Below, in pieces: positions 9,564 through 21,800 of a stretch of DNA of 64,000 bases. Both the position numbers and the translations under genes were made by a program. The stretch's first letter is position 1; every line of letters begins with the position of its first letter. The stretch comes from Phoenix dactylifera (lineage: Eukaryota > Streptophyta > Magnoliopsida > Arecales > Arecaceae): contig NC_052399.1 of assembly GCF_009389715.1 (NCBI RefSeq), positions 21,917,646-21,981,645 on the forward strand, written 5' to 3'. The notes under the pieces are model-generated. The model was given only the letters and a program-made list of their open reading frames with translations, did not search any database and was not told the origin of the DNA.

Positions 9564-12470
9564 AAAGAGTACGGACATCGAAGGTTGATAGAATACGAAA
9601 ACAGGCCTAGCAATTGGTGCCAAGTAGCCATTTTCATGGTCGTGTAATGGTGGAAAGTCGACCGGCGTTAGTAAGCAGAACGGTCAAAAGTGAAGACCTG
9701 ACATGAGAACAACCGTTAGACTAGGCGGTTATTATATTTTAGGGCGGGTACTTTATCTTATAATAAATATCAGATTTGTACTTAGTAAAGTGTCTTTTTG
9801 ACAATATCTAATGTATTTTTATCTTATATTAACTTAGATTTCTACCATAGTCCAAGACTAAACCTCTATTATAGCTCAGCTTTACATTTCTCTACCAAGC
9901 ACTATACTTTTTATCCATTGAATGGTCGTGCGACGGTGGCTAAAGTCCTTAAAGATTAAAGCATCTGATCCATACTATTTTTTATCCTTCCTTGACTATT
10001 TTTTGGCTGACCTAATGCTAGTGGCATGCCCACACAAATTTATCTGCACTATCTGGCTTGTCATCACTCTCTTTTACTATTCCTCGATAGGATTCCGTCA
10101 GCGAGCCCCACGATACTTTCGAATGAGATGGAAAAGACGCCAACACAGTCATATCCCGTTATCAAAACTACTACCATTTTTTTTTCAAAAAACAAATCAA
10201 TATTTTGAAAATGCTTTCATTTCTTTTTATAAGAAAGTATTACTTTGTTTAAGAAGACATGCCTTCATGCAATGATAGGGGAGTTTGATGCATGCACTTC
10301 GAGAAACTTATTTGTCTAGCTATGGCCTATCACGGGGGGTTATTCATAATTAACTTCTTTGGTAATAATTCACAAGTAATCCTTCGCTAGATGCATGCCT
10401 ATTGAGCATTGGACAAGATAAATGATGGGAGAACATGATGCCATCTAAGTTTAGAAAAATAAACTATCTCACTAGAGGAGATGTGATCAAGTCTTTCGGT
10501 CTATTTACATAAATAAAGAAATCCTCATATTGTTTTTAATATATAACTATTTCTTGTACATATGATTACTTGAGATCTGCGAGTACTCTTACAGCATTTC
10601 ACAAGTTGCAAACTCTTCCTAGTTGATAATACAAAAGTCATTCATTTTTAGAATTCACCGTAGAAATTGTCTTTGTCATTGTACAATCAATTTATTTTTC
10701 TCATGCTAAGTTTAATTCTCTCATGGCTATCAAGTCTTAGTTCTGATGGTATAACTGCCTGTCACTTAATTAAAAGAAGAAGAAGAAGATCAATTCTAAA
10801 TGACATTGATCTTCAAATGAACCCCTAACTACCAAAGCTAGCTCACGATCGGTAGTTCGATTTACTTGGAGGTCTAAGCTCCAGTCGAAATGGGGCAAAA
10901 TGGTACACGAATGCCAATGTGCATGTCATCATATCTGTTGGGGGTTCTAAGCTCCAATTTCAGGGCTTATTTTAGATATTCTTGCAAGGTTGAGATAAAA
11001 ATACAGTAACAATTAAGCATGTTGGTCTATCCATCTTATAATTTTTAAGAGCTTATCTAAATCTAATCCGGATTCTAGCCTTTGGCCTATAGAAATAAAA
11101 AAAGACCTATGAAGATTTTTTTGGAATTCGCATTGGGTGATATTTGGTTAACATAATGTCATGTTTAAATGGATAGCCCAATCCAAGAATCTTATAAGAT
11201 TTTTAATTTAATTCCATAGGAATATCCAAATAGACTCTTGGGGCCTGTTTGGAAAATCCAGTAGGACCGGACTCTATTTCCATAGGAATCGGATTTGTTA
11301 GCTCGTCCAGTCCATTTTTTTTATGATGGTCTATCCTAATTTTGGCCTAAATCTTATCTATGGGTATGTCTGCAGGATAAAAAGAAGACCTACAAAGATC
11401 TTTATTTTTCCTCCAACAAAATTGGGTTGGAGGGGGATTGGGTTGATATGGACCTTACTTAAATAAACTGTATCATCTATAATTCTATAGCAAATCTAAC
11501 CCAATTTTATTGGATTTTTGATAGGTCTCGAGAACTCACAGTGACATTGGATGTTATGGATGGAAACAGATCGGATATGAGTTTGGTAGGCTATTATCTA
11601 TACCTGCATTATATCTACCTCGGGGCAAGGCTGGGCAGGGCAGATTGAGTTGGAGCGAGTTAGACGGGTCGGATTAGATAAAATAAAAAAAATATTTTAA
11701 ATAAATAAAAATCAATATTTTTACATGCAGATGATTTTTTTTTTGTCTCAAAAAGAGAATTTATAAAAAAATGTGTATATATATATATATAATATGTATA
11801 TCCGATTTAAGTTCAAGACGGGTTTTACCACTATCCGTTTCTGCCCTATATCTATTGTGGGTCGAGTAAATACCTGCCTCACATAAGTCGGATCAGATCG
11901 GATATCTAATGGAAATTATGGAATGGAGTAAGTTGCCATCTCTAATGGTTGTGCATCGAGTGGAGATCGGAGGGTATATTCCCCGTTGCTTAAGATTTTC
12001 GCACGGAAATTCCTACTGGCACGTTCATCAATCAACACGTGGTCTGCAAAAGTTCATTTTTCCCCAAAAGTCTGTTTGCTGATTCACCTAGCACACCAAA
12101 TCCATTGAAGAGCCGCCTCTCGCTCGCGCTGTGCCCCCATGCCGTTCGATTTGCCAGGATGCCTTAATTCAACGGCCTAGATGAACATTCTCGCAAAAGT
12201 AGTAGTACTCCAGGGAAACTTCCGCTGGACCCGTAAACCCGTAAGCCCAAGCAAGGTATCCGATCCGCCCATCCATCATACACCGTGCCGGTGCACCACA
12301 ACCGATCCCGCCCTTACACGCTCCCTCACCCCACCTCTCCCCCCATACTCCTCCCCCTCCTCTGAGAACCGAGAACAAATACGGTGAACGGAGAAAAATA
12401 TGAACGAACGCCTTCGGTAAACAAGAAATACCTTCCAGTCCGCTCACCGAGGTCGTCGCTTAATAAGGGC
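9564..12470. other. Intergenic, no gene seen
   Basis: AT-rich spacer. It includes a short (TA)n run near 11777-11792 and phrases common in plant repeats (gggcctgtttgg at 11242; gcagggcagattgag near 11634), with no second end that would define an element. The last few hundred bases are the 5' flank of the PMI1-type gene. Confidence 0.55.
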
Positions 12471-12531
12471 GGGCCACTTTTTATTTTTTCTTGAATCCCG
12501 AATCGCGTCGGGAACTCCGGTCCAAAGAACC

Positions 12532-15500
12532 ATGCTCGGAAAACCAGAACCCGCGAAGACGAGCCCCGCCGGCGACCCCGCCAACGTTGGCCTCTTCCAC
12601 GAGATTGAGGCCCTCAGCAAGGCTCTCTCTCTCGACCCCAAGCCCCGCCGCCGCCCTCCTCCGCCTCCCGATCACCACCACTCCCTCTCCTCGACTGCCG
12701 CCGCCCGATCCCGCATCCCGGATTCCACTCTCAAACCATCATTCTCCACCTCTCTTGTTCCCCACTCCGCGTCTATCAAGGACAAGAAGCCCTCCTCCTC
12801 CTCCTCCATCTGGAGTTGGAGGCCCCTCCGGACGCTCTCCAACAGCCGTCGCCACCGCTTCGACTGCCGCTTCTCCCTCCACGTCCATTCCATCAAGGGC
12901 CTCCCCCTGCCCCTAGCCAACACCGCCCTCTGCGTCCACTGGCGCCGGACCACCAACTCCGCCGGCGCTCGGACACGCCCCGTCAGGGCTGTCCATGGGA
13001 CCGCCGAGTTCGGGGAGACGCTAACCCACCAGTGTTCTGTCTATGGCAGCCGGAGCGGGCCCCAGCATTCCGCCAAGTACGAGGCGAGGCACTTCTTTCT
13101 CTACGCCACGGTGGTGGATACACCGGGGGTCGACCTCGGGAAGCACCGGGTGGACCTCACGAGGTTGCTGCCGCTCACCCTGGAGGAGCTGGAGGAGGAG
13201 AAGGGCTCCGGGGAGTGGAGCACGAGCTTCCGGCTAACAGGAAAAGCAGGCGGTGCTTCCCTTAATGTGAGTTTTGGATTCTCGGTGGTGGTAGGGGGAA
13301 GTGGTTCAACGGACTCTAGCGGCGAGAAGAAGGGTTCCGAATTCGCGAAAGGTGATCGGCAGAATTCCTCTAGGAGAGCTGAGAGCCTTCGAGGTCCGAG
13401 TCATGTCGTTAATGATAGATCTCACCTTGTATCTCGGTCTTTGGATGACATGGAGGTGCTTCGTGAGGTCATGCCAAGTTTGAAGTCGGAAAAGGTCTCG
13501 GTTTTGGCTTCATGGAAATTGGAGAATAGCAAGAACAATGTTGGCGAGTTGGACAATGTCGATTGTGACTTTAGGCCTGTACAGTCAATATCGCCTGAAT
13601 TGAAGAATTGCAGCTTAGCAGAGCTGATTGAAAGAGATGGGGAGAAAGAGTCTGATGAGCCTGAGTTTGTGGTAATTGAACAAGGGATAGAAATTGCTGC
13701 AAGGGATCAGCTTGGTGAACCCGGGGAGGAAAAAATTAAACCTTTAGGTGCTGATAAAGGAGGGGGAGTTGCCTTGGAAGTAAAGGGTGCAAAGCCAGAT
13801 CAACATGCTGAAGAGTTCTCTTGTCCGGATGAGAAACTGAAAGAGAGTGGGTCGTTTCTTGATGATTCAATAATGGAAGAACTAGATTCTGCTCTCCATA
13901 GCCTTTCCGTACTTGAGGCAGAAGTTACGGGGTCTTCAGAACTTATACCAGGGATGTCCAAGCAGCTGAGTGACACTGAGGCTGAACCAAATTATGTGAT
14001 AGGAAGCACGAAAAGCAAGTCCCTTAGCTGGGATGATGAGGTCTCAGATTCTGCTGCTGATGAGTTTTTGAGCATGTTAGGGATAAAGCAAAGCACACGG
14101 GGGCTGAGTTCTGATAGTGATCCAGAATCCCCAAGAGGGCGCCTTTTGAAACAATTTGAGAAGGAATATCCTACCATCGGTGATGGTATCCTTGGTCTTG
14201 GTGATGGATTGGGAAAGGATGCAGGATCAGGGGACTTTTCAGAGGATTTTGATCTCTGGACAATTGTTCATGCTGCCAAAGTGGATCATCAGAAAGCAAC
14301 TCAAGAAGTAAGAACCATGTCAATGGCCCGAGTTCTGGAAGATAAAGAAACAGAGGCTCTAATGAATAAATGGGGTTTGAATGAGAAGGTGTTTGAGAGC
14401 TCTCCACCTGAGAGCTGGGGTGGGTTTGGTAGTCTTATTGATCGTCCACCTGAGGACCCAGTTGCGTTACCACCTCTTGGTGAGTGCTTGGGCCCATGTA
14501 TTCAGACAAAGAATGGTGGATTTCTGCGGTCCATGAGCCCATCCCTTTTTAGGAATTGTAAGAACAATTATGAACTGATCATGCAGGCCTCCCATCCTGT
14601 TGTACTGCCAGCAGAAATGGGTTCTGACATTGTGGAAATATTGCAACGCTTGGCTTCTGTAGGAATTGAGAAGCTATCAGTTCAAGCAAGCAAGTTAATG
14701 CCCCTGGAAGATGTTAGTGGAAAAACAATGCAGCAGGTGGCATGGGAAGCATTGCCCTCTGTGGAGGCATGTGAAAGGTTTGTGAGTTTCTCTCTATAGA
14801 TTCTTTCATTGACACTAATGTCTGTCCTTTATCTTAATTGGGGATTGTATCTCTCCTTTTATTTACCCAGGCAGAGGTTGTTGCTGCATCAGAAACAAAA
14901 AGGGGAGTCAGGGGTTGGTCGGAATACCTCTGGTTATAGAAAAAATAGTAAAGCTTTAAGCATAACTTCACCGAGGGATGTGGAGACAGGATCAGAATAT
15001 GTTTCACTAGAGGATCTTGCTCCACTAGCAATGGATAAGATTGAAGCCCTATCACTGGAGGGTCTGAGGATACAATCTGGAATGTCTGATGAGGAGGCAC
15101 CTTCAAATATAAGGTCGCAAGCTTTTGGGGAAATATCAGCTCTGGAAGGGAAAGGGGCTAAGGGTGGCAGCTCTCTTGCTTTAGAGGGGGCTGCTGGGTT
15201 GCAACTTCTGGATGTCAAAGGCAGTGGGGATGAAGTTGATGGGTTGATGGGTTTATCAATAACCCTGGATGAGTGGATGAAGCTAGATTCTGGATTAATT
15301 GAAGATGAAATCAGTGATCGGACGTCAAAAATACTTGCAGCTCATCATGCAAGGGCTTCAGACTTATTTAATAGAGGATGGAAGGCAGGCAAGAAAGGGG
15401 GGAGGAGCTCAGGTAGAAGGTGGGGTTTATTTGGGAATTACTTTACAGTAGCTTTAATGGTGCAGCTTCAGGATCCCTTACGCAACTTTGAGCCTGTTGG

Positions 15501-15996
15501 AACTCCAATGCTTGCTTTAGTTCAAGTTGAACGTGTTGTTGCTCCCCCTAAGCCCAAAATATACAGTATTATTTCTGAGAAAGGGACTGGCGAACAAGAT
15601 GATGAACTGGGGTCAAATCTTGAAACTATAGCTAATGAGGAGAAGAAAGAAGAGGAGGGCATTTCTCAGTTCAAAATCACAAAAGTACATGTTGCAGGTC
15701 TGAAGATGGAACCTGGCAAGAACAAACACTGGGGTAGTTCGATACAGCAGCAGTCTGGTTCTCGGTGGTTGCTCGCAGGCGGCATGGGGAAGAGCAATAA
15801 GCATCCATTTATGAAGTCAAAGACTGTGACAAAACCTTCTCAGCTGGCCACAACTGTGCAACCTGTAGATACTCTTTGGAGCATTTCTTTGCGCATCCAT
15901 GGAACTGGGGCTAAATGGAAAGAATTAGCAGCAATTAACCCTCACATGCGAAATCCAGATATTATATTTCCAAATGAGTCCATCAGGTTGCACTGA
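12532..15996 (+). CDS. PMI1/PMIR1-like: PLASTID MOVEMENT IMPAIRED1-related protein (two exons)
   Basis: Exons 12532-14777 and 14871-15996 join through a GT-AG intron of 93 bp and give 1123 residues. Without splicing the first frame stops at 14799. The N-terminal third holds an NT-C2 (EEIG1/EHBP1-type) domain at about residues 107-250, beginning HRFDCRFSLHVHSIKGLPL. The middle is acidic and Ser-rich. The C-terminal part carries conserved family blocks (LLPLTLEELEE earlier; ALMVQLQDPLRNFEPVGTP later). In Arabidopsis PMI1 and its relatives act in chloroplast and nuclear light-driven movement through chloroplast-actin filaments, at the plastid or plasma membrane side. The length fits PMI1-RELATED proteins (about 1160) better than PMI1 itself (about 840). 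The last ~46 residues look LysM-like. The first exon is GC-rich at its 5' end, common in monocots. Confidence 0.88.
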
Positions 15997-16988
15997 GTCA
16001 TCTAAACCCATCCATCTGTTCCTAATACACCATCTTTTGTGGGGAGAGTGAGTGGGGTAACCATTTTTTTATATATAATTTTTTAATTGAGGGCTTAAGT
16101 CCAGTGTTTTTGAGGGCAGCAGGCTGATGAGATCTGATTGAGGAGCTTTGCTTTAATTTACTTCAAATTCGTTGACAGGATTCATACAGTAAAATCTAAT
16201 GGCAGTGAAAAACTCTTTTGTTTGAAAAATGATATGTTTCACTCTATACTTAGCCAATCTCAGGGATCTTTAGTGCTGTATAACCTGACCATGTTTATGT
16301 ACATGAGAATTTATCCTTCATACTTCTTAAATGCTATGGAGCTTCTGCTCTATTAGTTTCTGTTCTAGCTGTTTTCCGTAAAATATTCTTCTATTTTTCG
16401 AACGGTTTCAATTTTTTGCTTGAGATACCCTGCTGTGCTGATTTTGCATCATAGCATCGATGATGCCGATCTAAATCCTTTTATAATGGAAGTTATTTAC
16501 ATGCTTGTAAATGAGCAGTGTGTTAATGAATTGGATTTCCTGTTGATTGGTAAAAAAGTTTTTCCATTTCCCTGGAATCTCATTAGTAGGAGTTTCTGTT
16601 CGACAACAATAAGACAAGATATATGTAGTTTTCTAGGAAAAAGGAAGCATGTCCCTAAGATATATGGAGGAAATATCTGTATGGCATTCTGTATCCTCGG
16701 ATATATTTTATCAGGTTGGTGTTAGAAGGGATATTAGCCAGTTCGGTTTTTCTTTTCTGTTTTATGGATACTAAGTCACTAATATTTTGAGGATTGATAG
16801 CTTCATATGTAGCTCCATTACAATTTAAGCGACGAAGTCCTTACGGTCTCTTTTCCTGTTTCTAACATGTATGTTTGTTGTTGCTGTACTTATCTATGCT
16901 CCTATTTGATATGTGCCTTGAACGGCAACTGACGTGCCATGTAGTACTAGAAATCACACACTCTTACACACAGACACACACACACACA

Positions 16989-17066
<78 letters not shown>

Positions 17067-18170
17067 GCACGTTTTGTGCATTCATTTCTTGTAGGCTTGA
17101 TGATTCTTCCCTCTATGATCCAGTCAAAACTCTTATAAGCTTCTGTTTTGTTGATTTTTCTGGTTGGACTTCTTACATGCCTTTCAATTTGGATTTACAT
17201 ATGTTTCCAGACAGTTGTTCTTGGATTCGTTGCCTTTTTCCCTGAAAGTGATGATATTGATGAAAAGATCATACAGAATCAAGCTGCACCATTTGTACAT
17301 CACATGTTCATTCTCCCATCCACTAAGGGTGCATTTGTTCCATCTCATTGATCATATTGGTGCATCTCCTTTGTTACCTTTGTATGCCCAGAACGTTGTG
17401 CAATCTCATGGAGTTTCAGTTCTTTGTGGGTGAATAAGAAATTCCTTCCGGGAGAGCGGCCTGTGTCTTTTGAGAACAGAAGCCCCTGTACTTTAATATA
17501 ATACTGAAGAGATGCATGGCTGAAAGTGTAATGGCCGACTGTTGTTTAAATCAGTCATGTTTATCAGTTAAAAGTTAAAACTATAGGTGGAAAGGTTTAC
17601 ATAGGTTGTTCCATCTGAGTTGTGACTAAATTATTGTCTCGACTTCAAGATTTAAACATTTTGGCTATAATTTTTTTTCGAGTAGTTGAGAGTTGCTGGG
17701 TAGATGAAGGCATGGAAGCGGGAATAATTGACCGTTATTGTTGCAACCCCTATTCTAATTCTTTTTAAAATAATAAATTATTTTATACATTTCCATTTTG
17801 TTAAGTCATTCTCAATTCTTTTGATATTTTCATTATCTTGATGGGTGATTGTTATCAAAATGAAAAAAAAAAGCTTGGTGGAGAAATTTGGAAAGTCGAA
17901 AGAATCAAGATATTTTAATATTTCCATGAACATTTAAAACTAGATTATGTGTCCAATAAAATAGTTAATCCATGTGTAAGCGTTGTTCTTTGTCATTAAT
18001 TTTGATACTTCTCTATTAAATACTTTTTTAAGATAAAAAGCTTGAAACGCGTTTTCAGACTGATCCGTTGATACCGTGTTAGTAGATATATTCTCTTGTA
18101 GGTAAGGTAAAATAATAATAATATACGAAGCACAAAGCCGAATCTCGTTTAAGTCAAGAAACAAAATGGA
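15997..18170. other. 3' flank of the PMI1-type gene and intergenic DNA
   Basis: Contains the probable 3' UTR just after 15996 and the microsatellite at about 16966-17063. No other gene or element was recognised. Confidence 0.6.
16966..17063. repeat. Compound (CA)n(GA)n microsatellite
   Basis: About 55 bp of CA repeat (with two GA interruptions) runs straight into about 43 bp of GA repeat. It is likely to vary in length between individuals. Confidence 0.95.
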
Positions 18171-18171
18171 T

Positions 18172-18556
18172 GCTGGGCAGGCCTAGGGTATGCTTGGCGG
18201 ACTCTGTGAGCTCAGACTGTTATATTGGAGGGAGATTCGGTGATGATTATTGGTTGGATCCAGTAGAGCGAGAGCGATGTGGATGACTTTCAGTCTTTTA
18301 CTCTCTGCTTAGAGATATTCGAGCTATGGCATACCATGGGTTAGCCTTCCACACAAAATATATATACCATGAGGCCAACGAGGCAGCAGTTAGGTGGCTT
18401 TATATATGGCTAACCACTCCAGAGACACGATTTGGTTGGGAGAGAAGGAGCTGTCTAGTGCTCTCTAGGTAGTGTTATTTTTTGGTTGGATCCGCACTCG
18501 ACATCATCCGCTTTAGCAGGAGGAAGAAAAAAAAGAAAAAAAAAAAAAAAAAGTAG
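18172..18556 (+). mobile_element. LINE 3' tail fragment upstream of APM1
   Basis: One frame shows an RNase H-end-like stretch (VALYMANHSRDTIW) and a tail (ggttggatccgcactcg, about 18483-18499) like the 3' ends of the other LINE copies here. An A-rich run interrupted by G follows (about 18528-18553). It is truncated and decayed, and it ends about 270 bp before the APM1 start codon, within the likely promoter. Confidence 0.6.
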
Positions 18557-18823
18557 ATGCCACAGAATAAAATTTCGAATCACCCAGGGGAAGAATAATA
18601 TCTCGTTACATCGCCACATGTCGACGAAGTCTCGGCCGTTAATTCGAGATCTGAGATACTGCAACCAACTCGGACAGCTAATACAGTTATCGTCTCATAT
18701 ATAACTAGTTTATACAAAAGCCCTTTTCCATATACAAGACTCAGACGGTTCTCGCCTCCCCCTTCCTATATACGGCCTGTAATCTGACGCATTTCTTATT
18801 ACCAGCCTGCAAATAAGAGCGAG

Positions 18824-21800
18824 ATGGCGGAGGAACCGAGCGTCGAACAGTTCAAAGGCAAGCCGAGGCTCCCCAAGTTCGCCATCCCCAAGAGGTACGA
18901 TCTCTTCCTCAAGCCGGACCTCTCCGCCTGTAAGTTCGCGGGAGCCGTCCAGATCGCGATCGATGTCGTCGCGGCTACCAAGATCTTGGTCCTCAATGCT
19001 GCCGAGCTCGCCATCAAGGACGACTCCGTCTGGTTCAAGAATCCAAGCTCGTCGAAGGTATTGCGTCGCTTTAAAGAATCTTTCTTGAATCGTTTCGAAT
19101 AAATCTTGCTTTCTTTCCGTTTCTTCTTCTTTTGACTTCTTGGATTTTTAAAACCCTGGGTTGTTTCAGGAAATACGCCCCTCGGAGATCGTTCCGGTGG
19201 AAGAAGACGAGATCTTGGTGTTTAAATTTGACGAGGTTCTTCCGCTGGGACAGGCCGTTCTTGGAATCGGGTTTGAAGGAACCCTAAACGATAAGATGAA
19301 GGGGTTCTATAGAAGGTAATTTGATTCCCTTCATCCTCTTACCTTCTCGTATGTTAAGGTTTCCATTTTTTTCCATTTTCTTTTCCTTGGTTAAATTGAT
19401 CCGTTTTACAGTACCTACGTGCATAATGGGGAGAAGAAGAACATGGCGGTGACTCAGTTTGAGCCTGCTGACGCCAGGCGCTGTTTTCCATGTTGGGATG
19501 AACCTGCCCATAAGGTTAGTCACTCGTGTATCAATCTTTTTATTTTCTTTTTGTGAAACTTTCTCTTATTTAATTTGTGTTTATTTCAATTTATTATGCA
19601 AAGCTTACTTGATACGCTGCTTTCAAAGAAAGTGAACAAATTCAAGATTCAGTTCTCTCTCGTCCTTTCCCCCTTTTCTTTTCTGAGACAAGAAATAGAG
19701 AATTTCATATGACTTACTTGGGGCCTAAGTTCAAGGTTTGCGTAAGGGGATGAGCTTTAGTTACTAGGAAACCTCTACTCAAGGCGAGTATGCGTTTCTA
19801 AAGAAATCCTTTTGTACCTGTTTTAAAATGTTTTTGCAGAAGTTGTTATAAACAGAGGGAAGTGACTTTGGATGATCATATTGTGTATGTTTGCAAATTT
19901 TAACTCATGTTCAGCTTATGTAGTTGTATGTGTAAGGATCTGAATTTTTTTTGCCCATTTAATGAAACTTTTTTTTTTGGAAGATATCCATCAGGAAACT
20001 TGTCTTGGCTCTTGAACACCAATATTCAAGTTATAACTAGAATATTTTATTTGTGAACCGCCTTTCTGCGATTAAACAATAACGTTATCCTAATTGACAA
20101 ATCTTTTTCATAATCCATTATGGTTCTAAAAATGTACTATGGCTAGCTCTCAGCTTGATGCTAAACCTCTAAAGCCAAAACAACCTTGGACACAAAGAAA
20201 TGTGCCATGAAACCTAAAGGCTACTTCGTGTTAGTTCCAGAGATTATGCTCATTAAGCAGGCATTTTGGTAAATCAACAAAAAAGTATAGATTTTATGGC
20301 TGAACTCAGTATACCTTATCTATTGAGCTAAAGCTTGCATGCTTACATGATTTCTAACTATGCCCCTTAATAGAAACCTTTAGCGTTTACTTTTTGTGTT
20401 TTTACCTGCACTCCTTGTTTCTTGCTTTGTTTCTTGAAAAGCATGATGCAAACCATTCTGAAGGAAAATTAGAATAGAATTAGTTTATATGATCACATGT
20501 ATAAGAGATATATGCAGTTAGCATGATATATTTAACTACTCCATTACTTTTTATTTATTTATTTTCTCTCCCTCTGTTTTGACTAGAACTTACTGCCATT
20601 TTATTTTGCTAAATCATCTTGTTTAGGCTACATTCAAAATAACACTGGAAGTACCCTCTGACCTAGTAGCATTATCAAATATGCCGGTCATTGAAGAAAA
20701 AGTTGATGGGCCTGTCAAGACTATCTCTTTTCAGGAATCACCGATTATGTCAACTTATTTGGTGGCTGTTGTTGTTGGTTTGTTTGATTACTTGGAAGAC
20801 TTCACAACTGATGGTATGAATCCTTGTAAACTTTAGGCATTTGAATTTGTAAAACCTTTATTGACCTTGTTTGATTTATTGCATCTTTCCAGGGATTAAG
20901 GTTCGTGTGTACTCTCAGGTTGGTAAGAGTAACCAAGGAAAATTTGCTTTGGATGTTGCTGTGAAGACATTGGATCTGTACAAAAAGTAATGTTATTCAT
21001 TTTATATCAGATGTTTTTAAATCTATTTATTTGGTTTCATTTGAATTTGCCAAATCATGAGTTGTGATGCACTTTCTATTGATACTTGTTTACCCACAAG
21101 TTGTCTAATGGATCCTTTTAGAATGTAGATGCTGTCTGAATTTCTTATGATAATTCCATAGAAATAGCTGCGATGTAGTTGGCCATGATTGGTGATCACA
21201 TGTAACTTATTATCACTCAGATACTTCGCTGTACCTTACTCACTTCCCAAATTGGATATGGTTGCTATTCCTGATTTTGCTGCTGGTGCTATGGAGAACT
21301 ATGGTTTGGTCACATATCGGGAGACAGCTTTGCTATACGATGCCCGCCACTCAGCAGCTGCAAATAAACAACGGGTGATCTTCACTTGCTGAGATATAAT
21401 TTTTTCCCTCCTTGATTTGAGTTTGATTGCCGTGCGCGGTCATTGATTTTTCAACTTTATGATCATAAGGAACTAGATCTTGCATATTCTTCTTTATGTT
21501 GGACGTTTTCTGTTTTAGTTTGGACTTGGAGACGTTCAACCCCATGCTTTTTCCCACATTTGTACAAAATAATTTACCTGAATTGTGATTTTGTTCTGCT
21601 CAGGTGGCGATTGTTGTTGCACATGAATTGGCTCACCAATGGTTTGGAAATCTCGTGACAATGGAATGGTGGACTCATCTATGGCTTAATGAGGGGTTCG
21701 CAACATGGGTAATTAAGTCAATTTTTACCTGTCATTTATTAGGTATTTGTGCTTGTGTGGAATGCTTACGCTTCATATTTTTCCTTTTTCCAACTGCTAT

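Noticed and set aside
11225-11290. gggcctgtttgg, a possible MITE end
   Set aside because: No matching inverted end was found within 1 kb on either side.
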